Source: Cyclobacteriaceae bacterium
GTDB taxonomy: Bacteria; Bacteroidota; Bacteroidia; Cytophagales; Cyclobacteriaceae
DNA: 64,000 nt
Reading direction: 5' to 3'
Assembly: GCA_019638395.1 (NCBI GenBank)
Contig: JAHBTX010000003.1
Location: 186,001 to 250,000 of the forward strand
Shown here: positions 45,569-56,600 of the stretch, in pieces
How positions within the stretch are numbered: the first letter of the stretch is position 1
Layout: every line of letters starts with the position of its first letter
The notes under the pieces: generated by a model
Databases searched by the model: none
What the model saw: only the letters and a program-made list of their open reading frames with translations
Told to the model about the DNA's origin: nothing
Program-made: the position numbers and the translations under genes

Positions 45569-46252
45569 ATGAAATGGTTTTTAGATCTCTTCTCAAGTTC
45601 GCTTGGAAGAAAAGTACTCATGGCCTTAACGGGCATTTTCCTGATACTTTTTTTGGCAGTACACCTGGCGGGTAATCTGCAATTGCTGAAAGCGGATGGC
45701 GGTAAAGCATTCAACATTTATGCTGACTTTATGGGGCACAATCCATTGATTCAGTTTATATCGAAAGGCAACTTTGCTTTTATTCTGCTGCATGCCATTT
45801 GGGGTATTTGGCTTACCATAAAAAACCGGAAAGCGCGGGGTGCGGTGGGGTATGCCGTAGCCAACAAGAGTTCGGTATGGGCCTCGCGCAACATGGGCAT
45901 TTTAGGAACATTTATACTTATTTTTTTAGTAATACACCTAAAAGATTTTTACGGCCAGGCGCATTTTGGAAGTTTGAGCACTCAGGTATATGATGGCAAA
46001 ACCGTAACCGACTTGTATGCACAGGTGGCCTACTGGTTTAAAGTTGAGTGGTACGTTATACTCTATGTAATTTGTATGGCCGCTCTTGCCTTCCACTTAT
46101 GGCATGGCTTTACCAGCGCTTTTCAAACACTTGGTTTAAACCATATGAAATACAATCCTGTTATAAACTTTGTGGGAAAAGTATTTGCTATAGTAGTGCC
46201 GGTTGCATTTGCGATAATTCCGGTGTTTATGTATTTGGGTATAACTATTTAA
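45569..46252 (+). CDS. sdhC: Succinate dehydrogenase cytochrome b558 subunit
   Basis: Membrane anchor of succinate:quinone oxidoreductase or fumarate reductase, 227 residues with five hydrophobic helices, the single-subunit b558 type found in Bacteroidota, Bacillota and Campylobacterota. His residues in LAVHLAGNLQ, LLHAIWGIWL, LVIHLKDFYG and FHLWHGFTSAFQ are the likely ligands of two haems b. First gene of sdhCAB. Confidence 0.95.
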   Translation: MKWFLDLFSSSLGRKVLMALTGIFLILFLAVHLAGNLQLLKADGGKAFNIYADFMGHNPLIQFISKGNFAFILLHAIWGIWLTIKNRKARGAVGYAVANKSSVWASRNMGILGTFILIFLVIHLKDFYGQAHFGSLSTQVYDGKTVTDLYAQVAYWFKVEWYVILYVICMAALAFHLWHGFTSAFQTLGLNHMKYNPVINFVGKVFAIVVPVAFAIIPVFMYLGITI

Positions 46253-46284
46253 TCTCTGTTTTCAATAATTCTTAAACAAACACC

Positions 46285-48207
46285 ATGAAGCTAGAATCTA
46301 AAATTCCGGAAGGACCCTTAGCCGAAAAGTGGACAAAACATAAATTTAATTTGAAGCTGGTTAACCCAGCCAATAAAAGAAAGTACGATGTAATAGTAGT
46401 GGGTACAGGTCTGGCGGGTGCATCGGCAGCGGCTTCGCTTGGCGAGTTGGGTTATAATGTAAAGGCATTTTGTTTTCAGGATAGCCCACGCAGGGCGCAC
46501 AGCATTGCCGCCCAAGGTGGTATAAATGCTGCAAAAAATTATCAGAACGATGGCGATAGTATTTTCCGGTTATTCTATGACACTATTAAAGGTGGCGATT
46601 ACCGGGCCCGCGAAGGCAACGTATATCGCCTGGCCGAAGTTAGTGTTGATATAATTGATCAATGCGTGGCGCAAGGTGTTCCGTTTGCGCGCGAGTATGG
46701 TGGTTTGTTAGCCAATCGTTCATTTGGTGGCGCGCAGGTATCGCGCACCTTTTATGCACGGGGTCAAACCGGGCAACAATTGTTGTTAGGTGCTTACGGT
46801 GCACTCAACCGCCAGATCGCCAATGGAAAAGTAAAAATGTATAACCGCACCGAAATGCTTGATGTGGTGGTGGTAGATGGCAAGGCCCGTGGTATAATTA
46901 CCCGCGATTTAATTACCGGCAAAATTGAATCGCACAGCGCCCACGCGGTGTTGTTATGTACTGGTGGATACGGAAACGTATTTTATCTCTCAACAAATGC
47001 CAAGGGATCTAACGTAACGGCAGCGTGGCGTGCTCATAAAAAAGGTGCATTCTTTGGTAATCCATGCTTTACACAGATTCACCCAACCTGTATTCCGGTT
47101 TCGGGTACACATCAATCCAAGCTTACGCTGATGTCTGAATCATTACGTAACGATGGCCGCGTGTGGGTTCCAAAAAAACCAATGCCGGGTTTGAAATCAA
47201 AAGATGCGATGAATCTTCCGGAATCGGAGCGTGATTATTTCTTAGAAAGAAAATATCCTTCATTCGGAAATCTTGTTCCGCGCGATGTGGCTTCGCGCAA
47301 CGCTAAGCAAGTTTGCGATGAAGGTCGCGGAGTAGGTTCGGGTTTGGCCGTGTTTCTTGATTTTACCGATGCCATTAAACGCGATGGTGAAGATACCATT
47401 CGTGCCAAGTATGGTAACCTGTTTGATATGTATGCACAAATTACAGGCGAAAATCCATACAAAGGCCCGATGATGATTTACCCGGCCGTACATTATACCA
47501 TGGGCGGCTTGTGGGTTGATTACAATTTGATGACAACCGTTCCGGGTTTGTATGCATTGGGCGAGGCCAACTTTTCCGATCACGGTGCAAACCGGTTAGG
47601 AGCCAGTGCATTAATGCAAGGTTTGGCCGATGGTTATTTTGTAATTCCTTACACCATTGGCGATTACCTGGCTACTATAGGTTGGAACGACAAAATCGGA
47701 ACCGACCATCCGGCATTTAAAGAAGCTACCGATGCGGTGAATGAACGAATTAATAAACTCATTAGCATAAAAGGCAAGAAAACAGTAGATGAGTTTCACC
47801 GCCAGTTAGGACTTACCATGTGGGAATATTGTGGTATGTCGCGCAGCGAAGAAGGTTTGAAGAAAGCCAAAAAGATTATTCAGGATTTAAAAGCCGAATT
47901 CTGGACCAACGTAAATGTGTTGGGTGCATCCAATGAATTAAATCAGGAATTGGAAAAAGCAGGTCGCGTAGCCGATTTTATTGAGTTGGGCGAATTGATG
48001 GTGGACGATGCCTTGAACCGCTCAGAATCTTGTGGTGGTCACTTCCGTGAAGAATCGCAAACACCCGAAGGCGAAGCCATGCGTAAAGACGATGAGTTTG
48101 GATACGTAGCCGCGTGGGAATACAAAGGCGACAACCAACCGGAAGTGTTGCACAAAGAAGAACTAAAATTTGAAAATGTAAAACTTACTCAACGTAGCTA
48201 TAAATAA
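46285..48207 (+). CDS. sdhA: Succinate dehydrogenase/fumarate reductase flavoprotein
   Basis: Catalytic subunit with covalently bound FAD, oxidising succinate (or reducing fumarate). The 640 residues contain the dinucleotide-binding [19 protein letters not shown], the FAD-linking His in [15 protein letters not shown], the substrate site HPTCIPVSG and [11 protein letters not shown], and near the C terminus [19 protein letters not shown]. Starts 32 bases after sdhC. Direction in vivo (aerobic oxidation or fumarate respiration) cannot be decided from sequence. Confidence 0.97.
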   Translation: MKLESKIPEGPLAEKWTKHKFNLKLVNPANKRKYDVIVVGTGLAGASAAASLGELGYNVKAFCFQDSPRRAHSIAAQGGINAAKNYQNDGDSIFRLFYDTIKGGDYRAREGNVYRLAEVSVDIIDQCVAQGVPFAREYGGLLANRSFGGAQVSRTFYARGQTGQQLLLGAYGALNRQIANGKVKMYNRTEMLDVVVVDGKARGIITRDLITGKIESHSAHAVLLCTGGYGNVFYLSTNAKGSNVTAAWRAHKKGAFFGNPCFTQIHPTCIPVSGTHQSKLTLMSESLRNDGRVWVPKKPMPGLKSKDAMNLPESERDYFLERKYPSFGNLVPRDVASRNAKQVCDEGRGVGSGLAVFLDFTDAIKRDGEDTIRAKYGNLFDMYAQITGENPYKGPMMIYPAVHYTMGGLWVDYNLMTTVPGLYALGEANFSDHGANRLGASALMQGLADGYFVIPYTIGDYLATIGWNDKIGTDHPAFKEATDAVNERINKLISIKGKKTVDEFHRQLGLTMWEYCGMSRSEEGLKKAKKIIQDLKAEFWTNVNVLGASNELNQELEKAGRVADFIELGELMVDDALNRSESCGGHFREESQTPEGEAMRKDDEFGYVAAWEYKGDNQPEVLHKEELKFENVKLTQRSYK

Positions 48208-48209
48208 GT

Positions 48210-48980
48210 ATGAAGATTACGTTAAAAGTCTGGAGACAAAAAGACAACCAAAGCAAAGGTGCGTTCAAAACCTATCAGCACGATCATGTATCGCCCGATA
48301 TGTCTTTTTTGGAAATGATTGATGTGTTAAACGAGGAACTTACGCGCAAAGGTGAAGAACCAATTGCCTTCGATCATGATTGCCGCGAAGGTATTTGCGG
48401 TATGTGCAGCTTGTATATTAATGGACGCCCGCATGGGCCACTGCAAACTACTACTTGCCAGTTGCACATGCGTTCGTTTACCGATGGTCAAACCATTACT
48501 GTGGAGCCTTGGCGGGCCAAGGCTTTTCCGGTTGTAAAAGATCTGGTGGTTGATCGATCGGCCTTCGATCGTATTCAGCAAGCCGGTGGCTATGTAAACG
48601 TAAATACCGGAGGCGTACCCGATGCCAACGAAATACCCATTCCGAAAAAAGTAGCCGATGAAGCCTTTGATGCAGCAACCTGCATTGGCTGTGGTGCCTG
48701 TGTGGCGGCTTGTAAAAATGCTTCGGCTATGTTATTTGTAAGTGCCAAGATTTCGCAGTTCGCATTGCTGCCGCAAGGGAAAGTAGAACGTAAAGAACGT
48801 GCTGAGAAAATGGTAGCCCAGATGGATGCCGAAGGCTTTGGATCGTGTACCAATACCTATGCATGCGAAGCAGAATGTCCCAAAGGCATTAAGATTACCA
48901 ACATTGCGCGCATGAACCGCGAGTACTTTACAGCGATGCTTAGTTCTTACGAAATTGAAACCAAAGGCGGGGGCGATTAA
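48210..48980 (+). CDS. sdhB: Succinate dehydrogenase/fumarate reductase Fe-S subunit
   Basis: Electron-transfer subunit, 256 residues. The 2Fe-2S site is C-R-E-G-I-C-G-M-C with the fourth Cys in TTTCQL; the 4Fe-4S site is [11 protein letters not shown]; the third cluster uses C-T-N-T-Y-A-C and AECPKGI. It begins two bases after sdhA. A terminator closes the operon 26 bases after the stop. Confidence 0.97.
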   Translation: MKITLKVWRQKDNQSKGAFKTYQHDHVSPDMSFLEMIDVLNEELTRKGEEPIAFDHDCREGICGMCSLYINGRPHGPLQTTTCQLHMRSFTDGQTITVEPWRAKAFPVVKDLVVDRSAFDRIQQAGGYVNVNTGGVPDANEIPIPKKVADEAFDAATCIGCGACVAACKNASAMLFVSAKISQFALLPQGKVERKERAEKMVAQMDAEGFGSCTNTYACEAECPKGIKITNIARMNREYFTAMLSSYEIETKGGGD

Positions 48981-49006
48981 ATTTTCATTTTAGACATTGA
49001 TTACAG

Positions 49007-49034
49007 AAACCCGGTTTGTGCCGGGTTTTTTTTT
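49007..49034 (+). terminator. Intrinsic terminator after sdhB
   Basis: An 8-bp stem AAACCCGG (49007-49014) / CCGGGTTT (49021-49028), loop TTTGTG, runs into nine T in all. Confidence 0.9.
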
Positions 49035-49445
49035 GATTGAGTTAGGATCAAAACACTACTTAATCCTTTAAAATAATTCATGGTCTAACTTCTCTAAAGG
49101 CTTTGTCAATTTTGGATTGGCCTTTCAGAACCTGACAATCGACCCAGTAATGCCCCAGTCTTCCTTCGAAGGTAGTTCGATCTGTGCCGTAAAGGATTTT
49201 GACTTACGAACTGTAGCTCCATGTAATATTTAGTTCTGCAAATAACATTTTACGAAATTATTAATATCTAATTAAAGCTCTGGAATACAAATAGAAACTG
49301 ATTGACTATTCAATATAAAACAGAACAATATTAGAAGTAAAAAACCATGTAAGGAATTCTTGGAAAAGCATGTTGACTTTGGTTTTTGAGTCCCCGACAT
49401 TTATTAACGATTGATGGCCAAGGTATTTACTGAAAACCATATTCC
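49035..49445. other. Intergenic region with possible gene remnant
   Basis: This 411-base gap has no clear promoter for the RHS-type gene that follows. On the reverse strand, 49078-49203 is an open 41-codon stretch with protein-like composition (includes GTDRTTFEGRLGHYWVDCQ, then VLKGQSKIDKAFREVRP), ending in TGA and preceded by an in-frame TAA, without start codon. It may be the C-terminal relic of a lost gene, for example a transposase; the family is not recognised. The remaining 240 bases are AT-rich and show nothing. Confidence 0.25.
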
Positions 49446-52400
49446 ATGAAAATGAGATTATTTCTATCGCTTGTAGGTTGTTTAATGTTAGTAGCATACA
49501 GCCATTCTTTTGCACAATCAGTTGATCCACTTACTGGTCGGCTTCAGTTTTCACTACCAATAGCTACAATTTCTGCTAATGATATTGCCATTCCAGTAAC
49601 ACTATACCATACGGGTTCCTCGGTTCCTGTTCCTACTGGAAATGGATCTGTAGGAATAGGTTGGAATCTAAATGTGGGTGGGGCAGTAACGCGTGTGGTA
49701 CATGGGTTGCCCGATGAGGTGAATACTCCTACCCGAAAAGGTTGGCTGCACAATAACAACGCCACCGCAATACAGAACCTTTCATTGATTGGGGATGATA
49801 ACTTTTCGGTTTGTACCGATGAAGGTACTGATTTTAATACACTTGAGGGTATAGTTGGTTCCATGATAAATGATACAGAGCCTGACATGTATTATATAAG
49901 TGCTCCAGGCCTTTCGGCACAGTTTATATTCGGAACAAATGGGTTACCCGTATTAATTGAACCTCAACCCATAATCGTTCAATACGGAGAAAATACAATT
50001 ACAGTAACAGGGGCAAATGGTTTGACTTACACATTTTCCAATAAAGAAAACGTTACACGGAAGGCTAACGGTAATAGTGTACCAAGCCAACTTAATACAG
50101 ATGCACGCTACTATAGCGAAAGTATAAATTACCCGGTTCGATGGTTACTTTCATCCATTACATCTTCAATAACCACTACAACTGCAAATTTTAATTATGA
50201 CACCAACGAAGAAATTAGTAACAGCCGCTTTTACCTGGTGCCCGACTCAAGCAGCTATGTGGATGATACATTTTCTCGAAAAAAGCTGATTTCCATTTCT
50301 TTAAAGTCTTATCAGGCGAATTTTACGTGGGAGAATGATCTGCTCACCAAGGTTACGGTATCTGAAAGCACAACAGCAACCCAAACCACAACTCAGTTGC
50401 TTTATGCGTCAGTATCTAATTCACCTGTCTATCCTAAACCAAAAATTACGCGAGCCCTCCTGCACAAGATTTTACTATCACCCGGCTCCGCACCTTATGA
50501 ATTTGAGTATTATAGTCTTCCTTCACAAGTTTGGAATAATAACTGGGGAATGGATTTTTTTGGTTTTTATAATGAAGTACTATCAAATAATAATGATGTA
50601 AAGCTCTACTTCTATGCAAATGAATCGGATGGAAAGCGTTTGCGTGTAGTGCCCATACCGGGGCTTACAGCAACTACAATTACAGGTGGTGCTGATAGAA
50701 ATGTTAATACAACTTCATTTGCAGGGGCTTTGTCAAAAATACTATTACCTACTGGCGGGTATGTTAAAATTGATTATGAAACCAATCGCTATTGGGATAG
50801 TTCCGTCAATCAGGAATTATTGGGTGGCGGTATTCGGGTTAAAAAAATTACTTCGCAAGGAAGTGAAATTGCTTTTGGTAAAACATTAAACACGGCTAGC
50901 GCTTACAGGGCCGTAACAAAAGAATATGAATACAAACTTGATAATAGCAATAACTCAAGCGGAGTGCTGGTAGCACCTGTTAACCTGGGTTACATTACCC
51001 ATGCTGGCATTCAAAAGTCGGTTGCTACTTTGGGTGAAGAACCGGATATTTATTACACCCGTGTTACCGAGAAGGTGAGCGGACAAGGTAAAACAGTTTA
51101 TGAATTTAGTGTGCCGGGTGTATTTCCGGAAATCACCAATGGCATTTGGAAGGCTACCAAAAGCAGAATTGCGCGTATGGCCCCTACAGGCGGAAATCCG
51201 TGCCTGCCCGTAGGCGAAGTTAAAAATGGGTATTATTCCTTTCCATTTCCGCCATCATCCAATTATCGATACAAGCGCGGGTTTTTAACTCGTGTTTCTG
51301 AATATGCCGAAGGTAGCTCCACTCCGATTCGGGAACGAATTTATACACCTCAGGAACTCACCAAGAATCCTGCAATAATAAAAGGTTTAAGGTTCGAGCG
51401 ATTGAACGGTAATATTTATTACTACGGGGTTTATGAAATTATTACGGGTCGCACACAAGTGGTACTTACGGAGGTGAATAAAGAATCCAGTATCGAAGCA
51501 CCTGCTTTATGGATGCAGACCACCAAACAATATACGTATAACTCAAACAACTTTTTACAAACCATTTCAACCACATTACCAGACGGTACTGTAACAGAAA
51601 AGAAAATTAAGTACGCCAGTGATTTTGCGGTAACGGCACCTGCGGCCAACGATACAATGGCGATAGCTTTAAAGAAGTTGAATGAACTAAATCTTAAAGG
51701 CCAGGTTGTAGAAGAGATTACTAAAATTGTAAGGTCAGGCATTAGTACAGCTTACAGTGCATCGCTCATTCTTTATCGCGATTGGGGGAACAACCGGGTA
51801 TTACCCTACTATGCATTAGCGTTAAAGCCCCGCACCTTATTTACGGAAGCTTATCTCAATGGACAGGCCTTTACCAGAGATGTTAATTACCGGGTGGGTA
51901 AAATATTTAAACACTATGATGCGGAAGGAAGGTTATTGACTGAAATTGACTACACAGGCAATGCGGTTGGCTATCATTATGCCATTAATCGTTCGGTGCC
52001 GGTGGCAACTTTTGCGCTAAGCAGGGCACAGCAAGCCATTTACGAGGGCTTTGAAGAAGTTACTTCTTTTGGATTGAGTGTTTCGGGAAGCGGTGTTAAT
52101 TACACGCCTGGTTGGACCGGTACTAAATCAATTGAGTTTACAAACAACTCCGTTAAAATTGTGTCTTCGCCAACAGCAACAAACCTGATTGAAAAAGCTG
52201 GTAATACTTACCGTTTTAGTTGTTGGGTTTATTCACCGGCTAATAAAAAAATTTTTATCGAAGTAAAACAAGGTGCCACAATAGTTGCAAATGAAATTAC
52301 GAATACTGTAAATAACGCATGGACCTACTATGAAAAAAGTATAAACCTTTCTGCTATATCGGCACCTTTTACCTTAGAGGTGAAAACAGATGCCGGGCCT

Positions 52401-53243
52401 GGCAGTACCGTACGGTTGGACGATGTGGTGTTTCTGCCGGACTTTGCGAAGGTGTCCATTCAACAAAGCAAGCCTTTTGCGGGAATAACCTACGCCAGCG
52501 ATGATAGGGGAAACTCCGCACGGCAGGATTATGATGTTGCCGGGAAACCGATTCTAACTTACGACAGGAATAGAAACCTAACCAGCAAAATCGAGTACAT
52601 CACTAAAGTTAAACCAATTGATTGCCTGCCCTCGGCAAGCTTCGGACGATCAACCCCTTTTGTAATGCTTGGTGATCCGGTAACGTTTACTGCCGCTAAT
52701 ACGTGCGGGGTTGCCATTGCATATCAGTGGGAGGTTGATGGCCAGCTGCAAAGTGGTGCGAATTCAAGCTCTTTTGCTTATACGTTTCAAACTTTTGGGC
52801 AGCATAGCATAACACTTACAATTACAAGTAGTGGTAATTCAACCACAACTTTTACGGATTCATTTTGCGTGGAAGTAGATTTGGTACTCAATGCGTATGA
52901 TGTTAATTCGGTATTGGTGAATAATTATACGTTTGATTGTAATTCCAACAACTTGCCCATTACACTTCAACTTGGTGGGCTTGGTAGTTTTGCAAGTTCG
53001 TACGAAATACTTTGGTACGAGATTCTGTACGATCAGATTCGCGATGAGTACAGGCCAGAAGCCTTGTTAAATGGTTCAAACCAACATTACCGGGGATTTG
53101 GATTGACTTCTATTACGCAGCCACTAAGTGCAACCCGAACTTTTATGGCGCAGGTTAGGCATCCTAATACTTCGTCACTATGTGCCGGTGCGCTAACTAC
53201 AACCCGAACATTAACTTTTGTACACAATCCCAATTGTTATTAA
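49446..53243 (+). CDS. Secreted RHS-type protein with PKD domain
   Basis: A 1265-residue exported protein with a signal peptide (about 1-24, ending SFAQ). Residues 25-90 (SVDPLTGRLQFSLPIATISA, then VGIGWNLNVGGAVTRVVHG) resemble the start of SpvB/TcB-type and Bacteroidota RHS proteins. The middle is beta-rich; YD-like repeats appear around HYDAEGRLLTEIDYTGNAVGYHY (about 820-845), followed by a jelly-roll-like domain (about 870-985, including AGNTYRFSCWVYSPANKKIF), another YD-like unit (GNSARQDYDVAGKPILTYD) and a PKD-like domain (about 1060-1145). It lacks the RHS core and has no toxin tip. The next two genes follow at 20 and 7 bases, so the three make one unit in which this protein may form part of the RHS shell. 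Confidence 0.75.
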   Translation: MKMRLFLSLVGCLMLVAYSHSFAQSVDPLTGRLQFSLPIATISANDIAIPVTLYHTGSSVPVPTGNGSVGIGWNLNVGGAVTRVVHGLPDEVNTPTRKGWLHNNNATAIQNLSLIGDDNFSVCTDEGTDFNTLEGIVGSMINDTEPDMYYISAPGLSAQFIFGTNGLPVLIEPQPIIVQYGENTITVTGANGLTYTFSNKENVTRKANGNSVPSQLNTDARYYSESINYPVRWLLSSITSSITTTTANFNYDTNEEISNSRFYLVPDSSSYVDDTFSRKKLISISLKSYQANFTWENDLLTKVTVSESTTATQTTTQLLYASVSNSPVYPKPKITRALLHKILLSPGSAPYEFEYYSLPSQVWNNNWGMDFFGFYNEVLSNNNDVKLYFYANESDGKRLRVVPIPGLTATTITGGADRNVNTTSFAGALSKILLPTGGYVKIDYETNRYWDSSVNQELLGGGIRVKKITSQGSEIAFGKTLNTASAYRAVTKEYEYKLDNSNNSSGVLVAPVNLGYITHAGIQKSVATLGEEPDIYYTRVTEKVSGQGKTVYEFSVPGVFPEITNGIWKATKSRIARMAPTGGNPCLPVGEVKNGYYSFPFPPSSNYRYKRGFLTRVSEYAEGSSTPIRERIYTPQELTKNPAIIKGLRFERLNGNIYYYGVYEIITGRTQVVLTEVNKESSIEAPALWMQTTKQYTYNSNNFLQTISTTLPDGTVTEKKIKYASDFAVTAPAANDTMAIALKKLNELNLKGQVVEEITKIVRSGISTAYSASLILYRDWGNNRVLPYYALALKPRTLFTEAYLNGQAFTRDVNYRVGKIFKHYDAEGRLLTEIDYTGNAVGYHYAINRSVPVATFALSRAQQAIYEGFEEVTSFGLSVSGSGVNYTPGWTGTKSIEFTNNSVKIVSSPTATNLIEKAGNTYRFSCWVYSPANKKIFIEVKQGATIVANEITNTVNNAWTYYEKSINLSAISAPFTLEVKTDAGPGSTVRLDDVVFLPDFAKVSIQQSKPFAGITYASDDRGNSARQDYDVAGKPILTYDRNRNLTSKIEYITKVKPIDCLPSASFGRSTPFVMLGDPVTFTAANTCGVAIAYQWEVDGQLQSGANSSSFAYTFQTFGQHSITLTITSSGNSTTTFTDSFCVEVDLVLNAYDVNSVLVNNYTFDCNSNNLPITLQLGGLGSFASSYEILWYEILYDQIRDEYRPEALLNGSNQHYRGFGLTSITQPLSATRTFMAQVRHPNTSSLCAGALTTTRTLTFVHNPNCY

Positions 53244-53263
53244 TTCCTAAACATAATTTGATT

Positions 53264-53674
53264 ATGAAATCCACAGCTATAGTTATCGTTTTGGTTACGG
53301 TCGCAATTGCGGCATGTGCGCAAAATTTTTCTGGGCAGGTGTTGCAATGGGATGTAAATGAAACCGAAAACCTGAAAAATGATGAACGCACAGGTTATTC
53401 CTGTTCATTTGTATCAACGCCTCAAGAAATAAAATGGATTCAAAGAAATGGAACACGCTCCACCACATTTAATGTAGTTTCTACGTTAGGAACATGGCCA
53501 GACATCTTACAAGACGGTGCAATCACATTGAATGTGATGCGTGGTACTGATAAGGGCATTGTTACATTTTCCCGAAATAACGGCCAGCACTTAGTTATGC
53601 TGGATTTCTCCGCTTCCGGCAGCTCAGCCATCAAGCAGAAATTTTTTATAAGCAGTGTTCAACCCTACAAATGA
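53264..53674 (+). CDS. Small exported protein between RHS genes
   Basis: A 136-residue protein with a signal sequence; cleavage could be by signal peptidase I after ACAQ or, with the Cys in I-A-A-C, by the lipoprotein peptidase. The rest is a small beta-rich domain of about 115 residues (TRSTTFNVVSTLGTWPDILQ, IVTFSRNNGQHLVMLDF) with no family that I recognise. The ATG at 53264 is fixed by the signal peptide. Lying between two RHS genes with 20- and 7-base gaps, it is probably a structural or accessory part of the same system. Confidence 0.7.
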   Translation: MKSTAIVIVLVTVAIAACAQNFSGQVLQWDVNETENLKNDERTGYSCSFVSTPQEIKWIQRNGTRSTTFNVVSTLGTWPDILQDGAITLNVMRGTDKGIVTFSRNNGQHLVMLDFSASGSSAIKQKFFISSVQPYK

Positions 53675-53681
53675 CACATTC

Positions 53682-56600
53682 ATGAAGCATGCAATAGCTT
53701 TAATGGTTCTTGTTTTTAGTGCCGGGTTGGTAATGGCACAAGGCATTAGCGGCCCGGAATGGGTGCCCGTTAATTCGAACCAGAATTATTCTTTTTTTGA
53801 TGATTACATGCTTACCTATCCTAATTGGTCGGTTACCGGAGGGAGCATTCAAAGCTATTATCAATCCGGCTCTACTTATTATTGTTCCGTACATTGGACT
53901 ACAGGCGGATGGCAAACATTATCGTTTTACGATGGCGGAGCATTATTAAGCCAGCTATCCGTTTATGTAGAAGCATGTAGCGCAACTACACCAGCAACAG
54001 GTTTTACGTATGCCAGCACCACCTCTCAGGTTACTATTACCCGTACAGCAGCACCGCCTTCGGGCATTAGTTGGTTCTGGCAAACAATAGTTGGCGCCAC
54101 TAATACCAGCAATCAGAGTGCATCTTACACAACAAGTACAACCGGTACAGTTTATTATTTGCGCGCTTTTAACAATAACGGAGGGTGTTGGTCGGATTCG
54201 GAACTTGCCACCACAACCATCCCGACCCATCCAACCAATATAACGGGTGCTTCGCGGTGCGGAACAGGTACTGTATCGCTTTCGGCTACGGCACCAGCCA
54301 ACCATACGTTGCGCTGGTACGCCTCTGCAAGTGGCGGTTCTCCTTTGGCCACCAATACAACATTTGTTACACCGGCTATTTCTACTTCTACTACCTATTA
54401 TGTTTGTTCATTCCAATCGGCAACGGGTGCAGAGGGGTTTCGATTCCCGGTAACGGCAATCGTTTATGCACTTTCGGTAGGCGGTGGTATCGTTAGCTCA
54501 AATGAAAATGTTTCTGATTTTAGCGGTACACTAACTGCTGTTGGCCATAGCGGTAGCGTTTCCAAGTGGGAAATTAATACCGGCAGTGGCTGGAGTACTG
54601 TAGCCACTAATGTAAACACCATTAATTTTTTTAATCCTGCCTATACCTCTGCGCAGTATAGGGCAGAAGTACAAAACGCACCCTGTGCCAGTGCTTTGAG
54701 TACTACCTTAAAAGTTGAAAAAAGACACCTCGGCTACGGTACCGGTATTACACTTTCAGCTACCAGCGGGGCATCCTATCAATGGTATCTGAATGGAAAT
54801 CTGATTGCGGGGGCAACCGCCCAAAACTACACGGCCACTCAAACAGGTTTTTACAAAGTTTTTTCCGGTAGTGTGGTGAATGCGATTTTTTACGTGAGCA
54901 GCTTAGCATCCAGCCAGGCCGATCTGGTAAATTCAATTAACACCGTGCGGTACCTTAAGCCGGGTGTAACGGCTAACTCGTTTGTATTTCAACCTGATGA
55001 GTTTGTGCAAACAGTTAGCTTTATGGATGGTTTGGGTCGTGCCTTTCAAACCATAGCAGTAGGCCAATCGCCCACGCAAAAAGATATTGTCGCGCCCTTG
55101 GGGCACGGGCGGCAAGGTTTAGTAGATACTACCTATTTGCCTTACATCTCTACCGCAAGCGATGGCCTTTATCGGATAAATGCACTTAAGGGTACCAATA
55201 ACCTCTATAACGGCAGCGAACAATATCAATTTTATCAAAATACAGCTAAGGTGGCTGTTAGCCAGCATCCGTTTGCGCGCAGTATCTATCGACCTACACC
55301 CGATGCAGCCGTTTTAGAGCAACGCGCCCCCGGGGCAGCCTGGCAAAACAGCACCCGCAGTGTACGCAGTACGGTAACGTGGAATAACACCACTACCTAT
55401 AAAGTACGCAATTGGAAACCCGATGGCACTACCAGTGGCGATTACCCCGCCAACTCCGTAGCCGTTTCAATCGTAACAGATGAGAATGGCAACCAGGTGC
55501 GCACCTATACCAATACGCTGGGCCAAACGGTTTTAAAGCAAGTTGAAGTTACAGCCGGTGCGTGGTTGGAAACCTATTACATATACGATGAGTTTGGCCG
55601 GATAAAATATGAAGTGCCACCGAAAGCGGTTACCCTGCTGGGTAGCGGCACCGATGTAAAAATTGCCAACCTGGCCGAATTGATTTACACCTATACCTAC
55701 GATGACTTGGGCCGGTTGGTGGAAAAGAAAGTACCAGGTGCCGCGGTGCAGTTCGTAGTGTACGATCCGTACGACCGCGTAGTGCTAACGCAAGACGGTA
55801 ACCTACGCAATAGCAACCAGTGGCTATTTGTAAAGTACGATCGGTTTGGGCGCATTGTTTATTCCGGCATTTACACCAATACAACCCAAACTACCCGCGC
55901 CCTGGTGCAAGGTTTGGCTAATAACCCCTCGCCCCGGTACGAAACAGAGCAAGCTAATGCAACCTATCAGGGCTATTCCAACCTGGCATGGCCCACATCT
56001 AACCTTACCCTATTAAGTGTTAACTATTACGATCACTATGATTTTGACCGCAACGGTTCGGCCGATTACACTTTGATAACTAACCACCTTACCGGTCAAG
56101 AAACGGTAGCCTTAACAAACACCCGGGGTATGAGCACCGGCAGCAAACGAATTGTTTTTAATGAAAACGGCACTGTTCCTGCCAGCCCCATCTGGTTGAT
56201 AAACACCGTGTTTTATGGCCAGTACGATAGGCCCATACAAACCCGTAGCAATAATCATCTTTATACTACTGTGGCCGACATAGGCACTGTTATTTATGAC
56301 TTTAGCGGCAAAGTTATAAAATCGCGCACCAGCCACTACCAGAATGCCACCACCGTAGTACACCTGGAAGACCGCAATGAATACGACCACGCGGGCCGCG
56401 TATTGAAAACCTTCCGCAAGATTAATAGTGCTGCCGAGCAATTGGTAGCGCAATATGAATACAATGCCTTGGGCCAGTTGGTAGATAAAAAACTACATAA
56501 TACCGGGGGTAGTAATTTTTTGCAAAGCATCGACTACCGGTACAACATACGCGGATGGCTTACCTCCATAAATAATGCTCAGCTGAACGTTAACAGCGCC

